Shown in pieces: positions 37,601 through 49,600 of a DNA stretch of 64,000 nucleotides. Numbering within the stretch: the stretch's first letter is position 1; each line of letters opens with the position of its first letter. The notes under the pieces are model-generated. The model did no database searches and was not told the DNA's origin. It was given only the letters and a program-made list of their open reading frames with translations. Source of the DNA: Chiridota heheva. Lineage: Eukaryota; Echinodermata; Holothuroidea; Apodida; Chiridotidae. Position numbers and translations under genes: made by a program. The stretch is taken from assembly GCA_020152595.1 (NCBI GenBank), contig JAIGNY010000904.1, positions 826,501-890,500 on the forward strand, given 5' to 3'.

Positions 37601-40600
37601 TCTCATCCTAGCTATCAGTCCCTGATTGAGCATACTATGTATGAAAGTGCCAGTTCATATAAAAACTTATATGCAAATGACTTGTTGAAATGGGGTGGGA
37701 CGCCATGTCCCACATGACATTCCATGTCCCACATGACATTCCATCCCATGGCAATCCACCCTATGTCCTGCATGGTATTCCACCACATATCCTACGTGGC
37801 ATTCCACCCTGTTCCACATGGCATCCCACCCCATGTCCCACATGGCATCCCACCCTATGTCCCACATGGCATCCCACCCCATGTTCCACATGACATCCCT
37901 ATGTCTATGACATCCCATAAGAAGCTCATAAGAAGTCTCTAGCTATTACAGTCCCTGATTGAGCATACTATGTATTAAAGTGTCAGTTCATATAATAATG
38001 TATATGCAAATGACTTGGTGAATAAGAAAAAAAGGTTGGAGTCAAATAATTATGCCTGATATAGCCCTTGGTGTATACAACATGGTAAATATTCAATCAT
38101 ATGTCCTTCATGGCCCCCATTCATGTCCCACATGGCATCCCTCCTTATGTTTATATGCAATCACATCCTGTCACACTCCCTGACTAAGCATATTAAATAA
38201 AAAAGTCTGGTCAGGTCATAATACTGTAGCAACTTGATGCAAATGAGCACAATAATAAAGGTGGAGTCTAAAAAATTATGCCTGATACCACTGTTGGTGC
38301 CCAAATTTTTTGAAGAATTTTTTAGATTTTAAATCTCACGTACTACAAGAGAGACTTGAAGATCTCTGAAGAAAATTGGAAAATTATATTATTTTACAGT
38401 TATCTTCTAAGAACATATCAAATGTGTTGTAGACTTTTTAAGGAAACTAGTCTTCAATCCTATCTTAAGTATCTCTGAAAAACTGTAACATTTTATATCT
38501 ACCTACTGTGGTGTAGCGGTTATCATACCTGTCTACAGACCACGAGGCCCCGGGTTCAAGCCTGGGGTGGGTAGACACGCCAGTGTACCACAACTGGTTA
38601 TCAAAGGCCGTGGACATTGACTTGGTTGTCGATGTTATGTCTGTCCGTACGTCGTACCTGTGTTCTCGTCCGGGTCGTATTAAGCGTTTCGTGATAGCAT
38701 TTGTACTATCATAACCGAATACGCAGGCGACGACCCCGTCATTGTAATTGTGTGTTCAACTCTCTCTCTCTCTTAACATTTTATAAGGAAATTCTAACCT
38801 TCCATAAGGATATCTGAAAAAACTTTAACTTTTTTTAAGGAACTCTGAAGAAACTTTAACATTTGAAATCTCAAAAAACTTTAACATTTCTGAGGAAATC
38901 TCAGAAACGGCCGGCCGGACGGCCTGCCAAACATAATCGCCATTACATAGGTTCGCATAATGCTACGCATGCGAACCAAAAATAGGGTCACTGTAACAAA
39001 AAGAAAATGTTCAGTAATGTTCTCATTTACTGAAAATCATATTCATTGCACATGGCTTAATTGCATGAGGCAGTACTTTCTGTTTCAAAGAACATGTTTG
39101 ATGGCCTTTCTATCCCCACTGACCATAGATTAGAGCTCAAGTCACTCTTGACCCACCTATGAAAATAATAGACGGTTGAAGTTCTCTCGCGACAGCAAAC
39201 ATAGCCCGAACTAGTTTCTCTCCTTCTCCCAGGTACTTGGAGGTGAGCGTGGCAGCACTGATGTTAAAGAAGCTGGCATTGGCCTCATGTGCAATGGCCT
39301 TGGCCTAGAAAAATAAAACAGCAAATTGATACGTTGATACAAGTGCAAAACATTAACCTGAATTATAAGAGCATGCAGAGAATGCATGCACCATACTGAA
39401 TTTTATTTTTATTTGAGAAAGATGATTAATTAGCTGAATATTCTCAATGATAAGTAGATCGATCAGTTATAAAAAGTCTATATGACAGAAGAGAATAAGA
39501 GAAACAGACTTGCAAAGAAAGAAAATACTAAACAAAAAGTTTTTAAAGAGACATCAAATTTAAGAGTATTAACATCTATTGTCCCACATATCGTGTACAC
39601 AAATGTGCTTAAAATCATGCAGATATCCTGACTTCCTCCTGGCTATGAAAACACATTTTATTTACCAGCTACACTTATTGTTTGTAGATTAATTGGTTCT
39701 GTAACAATTTATCCACTCAATATTTATATTTACTGTGCATGAGTGACATTAAAGGTTAATGGTGGTCAAGTGTTTTTTTACTGAACCACCGAAAAAGAGT
39801 AAAAAATGGCAGTTAGGAAATAAAGGGAATGTACACAACATGCATATGACTGCTTTCAGAAATCCACTGATAGGAATAGACACCAATTTTCTGTTTAATT
39901 ATTTTCTATTTGCTACAAAAATTGTGATTGCAGGTAAGCTGATGCAAAAAGATGCAAACTGACAAACTTTCCATTTTCCACCATACTCTATATTCCATAT
40001 GTCATCCCACTGTATGTCTACATCCCCACCCCTTCTCACCCTATGCTTATGGTACATATGCTGTCCCACTATGTATTCCTGATAAATCCTTTCAAAGGAA
40101 AAAATAATTGTTTGGACAAATATGTTCTTATTGAAATCATTTGTTTGGATAGTTTCTACACTTGGTTGTCCCATCACAATGGACATGACTGGCCCATACA
40201 TCCAGTATCACATGAGTCACATATTGTGTCAGTGCATGCCACCTAAAGAATCATTGTCATGTCCATCTAGCTTCCTTTCTGTTTGTTCGCTTTTGTGTTC
40301 TTCCTGCTTCAAAGAACAGTGGTTACCTTAATGGCATCAGTACAGCAAGTAAGCTAATATCAACAGTCAAATTACAGTCAACAGCATACAAAACATACAC
40401 TTTATATTTTGTACACATCAAAATTCTTTCTAATTACATTATGACGTAAGTTAATTACTTCAAAACTTGAAAATGATGTTGGGTGCATATGCTTCATGCA
40501 TGGATGGGACACAACTGAATCTGATTGGATCAAAGTACTCACCAGCATTGTCTTTCCATTCCCGGAGGTCCAAACAGGAGAAGGCCTTTTGCTGGTGCTC

Positions 40601-43600
40601 TGAGTCCAGTAAACAGCTCCGGTCTGATGGATGGGAGAATCACAATTTCTTCTAAGGCTTGTTTGGCTGTTTCCTGTCCAGCTAGTAAAGAACAGAAACA
40701 ACTTGTTCCAATAACATTTGTTTCTAATATTTTCCTAAAATGGTGATCAAGGATTAGAAAGAAAAAAAGTCTAGAATGATGTGAGATCTATTAGATCTTT
40801 TATTGGCACTTTGCAAAGATAACATTACAGAGTAATGAGGATCTAAGACAGGCAACCGAAGACTCTTTTATAGTTTACATAGTTTACAAAGAGTTATAAT
40901 TCACTCAGCTATTTTGTATTAAGTTCTTTGTTAATTGGAATATGTCAACGTCATTAAATGAGTTTACTGTTTTGCTTAACTTCCCCCACACTAATTTTGG
41001 TACAATTTTAACTTCTTTAAGAGCTCTTTCGCACAAGTATTTGATATAAGTTTTGTTGAGATTTCTGTGGTAGACAGAGGGCATCTTACAAAGAAATGTA
41101 CCACAAAGCTACTACACTCCATATTGAACAAAATTAGGGAGCTATGTGTTATTTTCAGTTTCCAATATGGTTTAATTTAACTGCAGGTGTCCAGAGACCT
41201 TATTGCCAATTTACCTACCTATATCTGCAAATGTGATGGGAGCAGTTTTGTCTACAATCTCATCAAGAATCCTGTTGGCGAGGTTAGAGTCTATATTCTT
41301 CATTCTGCCCAATTTCTTTTTGTTTCAGATGTGGCTGAGGTAGATGATGAGGTTTTTGATGAAGTTTTTCCCTGAATAGAAATGAGAATCATAGAATGAA
41401 TGTTAGATCATAGAAATAAAGATCCCACTCGCTGAAGGGTATATTTCTTATTTTGATTCAACCAGGTTCCTTGATGCAGGGGGTGGGGCATCAAATAATT
41501 TTCAGATAATTCAGATAGGCTTTACCAATTAATTGTCAACAGAAGTCTGGCCTCCCCCTCCCCACCCACAATCTCAAACCTGTGTCAGGGGCCCTGTCAT
41601 TAGTTTGATGAGACTTACAACCCATGCATTTAATACCAGTTACAAAGCCATCAGTAGTAAGACATATTGGCAAATGCACCATCAAGTGAAAAACGGGTTA
41701 GAAAACATTTTAAAGGGACTCAAGAAAATCATTTTTCCACAACACATTTCAGTGGCAATCTATACAAGATAAATAAAAATGTTGGCACAACTTTGTCATT
41801 TCACAACTTTGAACAGAAAATATATCAGAACCATGATTTCTTCTAACAAAACACTAAACTATACTGCTGAAAACTGTAAGAACATCACATCATAGAACTA
41901 TCCCTCCAATGAGAAATTGTCCTAAGTATTTTTCAGTTTGTTTTCCGACTGCTTCTTAACTCTGACAAGTTAAGCAGTCATCAGTCATAGAAAATATCTA
42001 CATGTTTGTGTACTACATAATTTCTCTCTCATAATGCACTAGCTGTTAACAAATCAATCACTTTCTTACTCTTAATTCTTGACATGACCAATTAGTCATG
42101 CCATGTGTAAAATTTTGAAACTTTTTTAAATATGCAGAGGCACAATCTAGATGGCAAGAATATGTCAGTGTCATGTTGATATGAGAATGAAATGCTTATA
42201 CTCTTGAGGATTGTATGATGAACCACAAGATTTGACTTAAAAAGAGCATAAGACCGAAAACTGAGGACGTATTTTAGGGGTTCCCCAAAAAATTGAATGT
42301 TTATCTAGCACGCAACGGTATCGCAATTTTCTAGTTAATATGAATATGCAAGTGGCCTTTACCTTCATTTTGTCTGTGGCTATAGGGACATGAGGTTTAT
42401 CAGTCTGTTATGAATAATCTGTAGAATTTGCAACTAGAACATTAATGATATAGTAGCTCAACAAATATTTTGGGGTGGGAATAAGCCTGTTTTTTTTAAT
42501 GGTTTGTTAATTTGTATGGGCTGGGCTTGTTAGGAATACATGTCAGTCCTGTCGGAAGGCTGCCCCGCCCCCAAAAAAAAAAAAAAATATATTTAAAAAA
42601 AAATAAAAAAACAACAATATACAATAATAATATATATAGATATATATATAGGCAATATAGCTTTTCAAAAATAAACAAATTAAAACAACAACATGCAACT
42701 AACAATTTAATAAGTTGCATACCTGTTAAAAAAATTAAGGCAATATTTAGCTTTTCGTCAACACGTTGAGCACATACTCTAATTTTATTGAATTGATTAG
42801 TTGACTGTAGTAAATAAATGGTTTCCTTTTATAGGCAGCCGTTGAAGGGACCTGGGCCCATGGGAGCCCTGTGTTTTCATTATTTTGGTACAGTAAAAAA
42901 ATTCTTTAAATTGTGTCAAAAATTCAGGACCAAAGTCCTGTATACTTATCTCGTGATTTTGGTAGCAGTAAATTGCATAAAATTGTTTTTAATCTAAAGG
43001 AGCCCCAGGAAGCCCTATCTTTCACATAAATTTGACTGCAGAATATTGTGTCAGATCCTGGTTCAAAGTCCTGGTAGGCAGGCTCAACTGCAGGGGCAAA
43101 GGTCGTGAAGCCCCTGGAAGCTTAGCATTTTTTGGAATGATTTTAGTATCAGAAATTGCTTAAAATCGTGTCATTTCCATACTTTATAGGCCTAAGTTAG
43201 CTCAAAGGAATATACATCTTTGATCAAAATAGTGTATGATCCCATTGACTACAGTATATGTTTTAAATTGAGGTTCAGGGGTGATTTTTATGTTTTAGAT
43301 GTAAAATAAAGATTTTAGACAAAACATACAATATAAATTGTTTGTGAATAATAAAATTGCAGAAGAAAAAATTAAATTGAGAATAAAAAGTATATAAAAA
43401 TCTATAATCAGGACAATTTTTGTGCCCCTGTGAGCAGTTGTCTCCCTCTCGGAAAACTTTACTGGGAGAGGTTGCTCCCTGGCCACCTGTCACCAGGCCA
43501 CTGTTTGACTAAGTATACACTACGTGGGATGTTATGTGTTTAGAATAAAGAAAATCCTATGCATACAGTAGAAGGAAACATAACTATGGTTTTGATCAGG

Positions 43601-46600
43601 GGACAAGGATCTGGAATGATAACCAACAAAATGATTTACCAGAGGCATTATAATCATAGCACTAGCATTCAAAGGCGGTGGAATCCAGGGACTGGCCCCC
43701 ATCCCTTTTATTATATAAAAAAAAAATTTGCAAAGCTAAAATGTGCCCTTTTCAAATAATGAAAAACTGCCTAGCATAGTTGCCTTAGTACCCAAATTTT
43801 TTCGGGTCTTGGGGAAGAAGACGGGGGGAGGGGGACAAAACTCAAAAACATTCTCACTTACAAGTGGAATTTAAGTTTATTTTCAGAAAATACCATTCAA
43901 TTTTTGGAAATTCTCTTTACTTGTCAGGAACTTTTCTTCATTTCTGGTTAATTTTCTTTGATTTTCAGAACTAGCATTGTGCGGGTTCCTGTAGTCACGT
44001 AAGTCCCGGTATCAGATCCCAGCATTGCACAATCCCGACAACATACGGATTCGTAACTACAAACGGGAATCCCGGGAGTGATAAAAACTGTTGAAAAAAA
44101 ACCATATTTCTTGAGTTTTTTTAAAGAAATATTAAGAAAATATATGCCAAAAAATCATGTTTTGTGTCTTCTTTTCTTATATTTTTATGTAAAAAGAACT
44201 TGCTTTTACAAAATTCAAGTCAATTTTGACATTTGGCAAGCACCCAAGTCACTTAAAAGTTAATCAATCATAAACAAACTTTCAAAGTTTCAACTCACGA
44301 TGGTAAAAAAAAGACCCAAATTTCATGGAGATTTTAGATACCAAATTATGGAATTCTCTTGTATCTGAGCAAGTTTTCACATGTACATATAGAAGTTTAT
44401 ACCACACATTCATTTTAGTCTTTCAACAATCACAACCCTCAAATATAAGTGTAATTTCATATTGTCTTTTTGATTTCACCATAAATTCACATATCAGCAT
44501 CAACACACCCATTACACACTAAACCATTAACAGTTATAACACTACCCAAGTTCATAAACAAGAATTCACATGGAATGAAATACCTTTCAAAATGCTTGAA
44601 AAATACCTCAAGTTAATAATGATTGGAAACAATGTAGTTCCATCTTTATTTTTTACAAATTAAAAACAAAAAAAAAAAAAAAATTGTCTGAAATCGCAAA
44701 TTGAATTATGAAAAGATGCGAATGATGCAATATGGCGATTTTCTGCAATTTCAAAATATTTTTCTTTTTGAACAAAATATTGTACTAAAATTTTGAAAAA
44801 ATTACAGTATTTACAAGTGCGCCATTGGGCATTCAGGCTATTTTAGTATAAAAGCTTTAGTTTTTAAACACAAGTTATAGCCCAAACGAGCTATCAATTA
44901 CAAATGCTATACTTCGATTTGGTTATACTGTAGGACAAATCCCAAATGGAATATTATAGCCCAATTGGTGCATGAAAGCAGTGTTCTTTATCCTTCAGAA
45001 ATGTTCAATGGCTCTTCCGAGTTAATGTTACTAAATATTCTAAATTCGATTCGAAAACTGATTTGTTTGAGTCATTTTTTGATAAGATTTGGAATGCAAA
45101 ATTCACTAAAAATACACACCAATACAAAGTGTTGTTGCATCCATGGATCAATCTATGTAAGGCAAACATGACAACACAGCAAAATGTTGAATAAATGCTT
45201 AGGATAATATAAACGCTGCAAACATAACACTTGTATCCGAACAAAAATGTGGATTTTGGGCTAGCATTGCTTAAGCTCAAAATCCTTTAAAGGGATGGAA
45301 TGTTGAGCTAAAAATGAGCACATTTTTCAGTCTAGTACTCCTTTAAGTCAAACCTATCTGCAATAAAGATTCCCAAAATCACACTGGGAAATATTCATAA
45401 TATATCAAAGTACTGAAAGGAGAATATACTTGTACAATATGGTAATTAAAATAAAAAGTACCAAAAGGAGAGTATGGTAATTAAAATAAAAAGTACTGAA
45501 AGAAGAATATGGTAATTAAAACCAAAAGTACTGAAAGGAGAATATACTTGTAAAATATGATGATTAAAATAAAAAGTACTGAAAGGAGAATATACTTGTA
45601 CAATATGGTGATTAAAATAAAAGTACTGAAAGGAGAATATACTTGTACAATATGGTAATTAAAATAAAAAGTACTGAAAGGAGAATATACTTGTACAATA
45701 TGGTGATTAAAAAAAAAAGTACTGAAAGGAGAATATACTTGTACAATATGGTGATTGAAATAAAAATCTGAAAGGAGAATATACTTGTACAATATGGTGA
45801 TAAAAATAAAAAGTACTCAAAGGAGAATATACTTGTACAATATGGTGATTAAAATCAAAAGTACTGAAAGGAGAATATACTTGTACAATATGGTGATTAA
45901 AATAAAAAGTACTGAAAGGAGAATATACTTGTACAATATGGTGATTAACATATTTTATAGAGAGGAGTAGCAAGAATCAAAACAAAAAAAATATGAGAGG
46001 ATCAATTAAGGATCATTTTATGTTAATGAACCTTTGGTTGTATATTCTAGCAAAATATACTTTTTCTCTGTGTATTCTACACCGATATTAGGTCACAAAC
46101 TGCTAAGAATTGTCCCTTCTAATCATTCATCTGTTCATCTTAGATTAGTATCAGCTGTGGCACAATCTTTGGGTTGCGACAAAAAAAGGATTGTATCATG
46201 AAAAATCTACCCAAATACATGTATATCACAAGTTTCAGGCGTGTGCATATTAGAGAACCAGAACCAAAAGATTCTGTGGTTCTGATGCATTTTTTTATGC
46301 TGAGATTGATTTTGTATTAACTGTTATGTCATTGCATATCATAAAATATTTGACATGAGTCATTCTTGAGATACGGTGTTTACAAGCTCTTTTTAGCAAA
46401 ATCATATTAAGCCACGACCACTATGCATATTGATAAAATTCAATGTGTTTTTTTGTAAATAAACATGTTCAAATTAGCTAACATCATAATTCTACAAAAT
46501 GTGAAACAAAACAGACATGTGATTATTAATATAAGCATTTCAAGATTTTTACATTAAGCCCCGCCTATTCAATAATATGCATGACATCACCACCAAAAAC

Positions 46601-49600
46601 AATAGGGCACATCTACAGACCATGGGTAATCTGTGTACAGCACATGACATGAATCCAGTTTGTCCTTTTTGAGATACACCATGTCTACAAGCTCTTTTTA
46701 GCAAAACCATATTTAGCCGCCCACTATGCATATTAATGAAATTCAACAATTTTATAACACGAACACATACACACTAGCATACTAGCTAACAACATATTTA
46801 TACTACATATGACACAAATCAGACACATGATTGTTAAATTATAAGCATTTCAAGATTTTCACATTAAGCCCCACCTACTCATTAATATGCATGATATCAC
46901 CACCAAAAACGATAGGGAACATCTACAGATAATGGGCTATCAGTGTACCAAATATGATATGAGTAGACTATACTGAACTTGAGATATAGGGCTTACAAGC
47001 TCTTTTCAACCAAATCATGTTAAGCCCCGCCCTCAATGCATATTAATGAAATTCAACATTATTGTACCATGAACATGTACACACTAGTTAACAATATAAC
47101 TACACCAAATATGATACAAAGCTATTTTCAAAGGTAATTAGATTAAACCCTGCCTAGTCATAAATATGCATGACATCACCACCAAAAACATTAGAGCACA
47201 TCTATGGGCCATGGGCTATCTGTGTACCACATATGACATGAATCGGGTGTATGGTTTTTGAGATATCATGCTTATAAGCTTGCTGTCACAGACACACATA
47301 CATAAACATGTCAGCATGACTGCATAGGTTCCTTATGCTATCAGCATCGGAACCAAAAATCATCAGTCTGTATATGAAAAGGTTCCTAATTTTTACAGAA
47401 ACCTCTACCTTTAGCAATAAATTTGGTTTTGAAAGTCTGATTAAAGCTTAAACTGTTTTTACCATTTGTGCCATTACCTTTGACCCTGAGTTGTTATTTG
47501 GTTTGTTTTGAGATCTCCTGTCTTGTGAAGATGGACTTTCTGTTCTTCTATTTGCATGAGGTAAACTGCTATTTCTTGTTGACACCTTCTGGGGCTCAGA
47601 TCTACCTGTAAACAAAAAGAAAAGAAATACAATTTAGATATAAGAAGACATCTATGAATCTTAATTATACAATTTTTACCCATTACACCAAAAAGATGTT
47701 ATTGCGTACTTCACATAAAAAAAATTACACTTCATTGCCATTTGCCTTCATTTCAAATGTCTTTAAGATAACCACATTGACAAATTTATTTCCATTATTC
47801 CAAGTAGTACTTAATGTGTATCATATCGGTCAGGAAATAAAATCACTGCTGTACATTGCACAAAGTTTCTATCATACTCCCAAGAATACCTACATGAAAT
47901 TATGAATGAAATTAAAAAATGGAATCAAATGCCCTCTTTCTGTTGCAAAAACAGATGAAACCAGTTAAAACCAATCATAGAGTTACCAAAAGGAGCTGAT
48001 CATCAAGTCCCTCAGAACTGTGTTACCAAAAGGAGCTGATCATCAATCACCTCAGAACTGTGTTATTAAAAGCAGCTGATCACCAATCACCTCAGGACTG
48101 TGTCACCAAAAGGAGCTGATCACCAATCACAACAGAACTGTGTTACCAAATGGAGCTAAACATCAATCCCCTCTTAACTGTGTTACCAAAAGGAGCTGAT
48201 CATCAATCACCTCAGGACTGTGTTACCAAAAGGAGCTGATCACCAATCACAACAGAACTGTGTTACCAAAAGGAGCTAAACATCAATCCCCTCTTAACTG
48301 TGTTACCAAAAGGAGCTGATCATCAATCACCTCAGAACTGTGTTACCAAAAGGAGCTGATTATCAATCACCTCAGAACTGTGTTACCACAAGGAGTTGAT
48401 CATCAATCCCTCAGAACTGTGTTACCAAAAGGAGCTTATCACCAATCACCTCAGAACTGTGTTACTAAAAGGAGTTGATCACCAATCACCTCAGAACTGT
48501 GTTACCAAACGCAGCTGATCACCAATCCCTCAGAACTGTGTTACCAAAAGGAGCTGATCATCAATCACCTCAGAATTGTGTTACTAAAAGGAGCTGATTA
48601 TCAATCACCTCAGAACTGTGTTACCAAAAGGAGCTGATAATCAATCCCCTCAGAACTGTGTTACCAAAAGGAGCTGATCACCAATCCCCTCAGAACTGTG
48701 TTACCATAAGGAGCTGATCATCAATCACCTCAGAATTGTGTTACTAAAAGGAGCTGATTATCAATCACCTCAGAACTGTGCTACCAAAAGGAGCTGATAA
48801 TCAATCCCCTCAGAACTGTGTTACCAAAAGGAGCTGACCATTAACCCCCTCAGAACTGTGTGAGTCAAATCTACTCTTACAAAGTAGTTCCTATAGATAT
48901 GTTTCATGCATAGCCGCTTTCAAGTTGCAAAAACACAGACCATTTTACCTAAAAGAGCCCTTGCATCAATATCACATACATGTTAATATAACACCTCTAG
49001 CTTTAAGTATATACATGTGGACCAAATCTAACATCAGGTGATTCACTGAAGAGAACTCAGGGAAAAGCACATTGAATTCTCTGGGCGTTCTAAGGTTTCA
49101 ACATGTTGACAGCTTGGGGTTGACAGCTTGGGGTACATGACTAGAATGAAAGCATTTGCCGGGTTTTGGGTTTAAAAAAGATGGCTTTTCTTTATCTGGC
49201 AAAATATTTAAATATCAAGAAGCAACACCTTTCCTTGGGAGAAATGGTCCATCAATCTTTTACAATTAATGCACACATCACCTCAGGCATATAATACACA
49301 GTTATTTTTAACACAAGTTTGCAAACAAATTTCTCCCACTAAGACAACTAACACGGATGGGTGATTTCAATCACAAAAGTGGTCTGATTTCTCCCCACTG
49401 GCTTTCTGTAATCTTATACACACAAATTAACATTGGGCTACTTGGCTGTGGTTTGCATGGGAATGGCAGATAAACAATCATTGTTTGGAGTGGAAACACA
49501 ATACTGAACAGGAAATTGGGTTGGTAATTGTCATACCTGAGTTTTCAGGATTAACTCAGGTGTCACGCGAGGGTAGGCTTAAAGAGACACTTTTCAGCAT

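Noticed and set aside
36694-37942. Open frames reading MSHMASHP or VPHGIPPH repeats, also at 51575-53151
   Set aside because: The 24-bp satellite unit is a multiple of three, so it has no stops in several frames; it is shared by mobile element copies, not a gene.
38511-38582. Possible tRNA gene (A and B boxes present)
   Set aside because: It is the head of a SINE bounded by target duplications, and the cloverleaf stems are poor.
45481-45973. Open frames reading [16 protein letters not shown] repeats
   Set aside because: By-product of the 48-bp minisatellite, with frames broken by unit indels.
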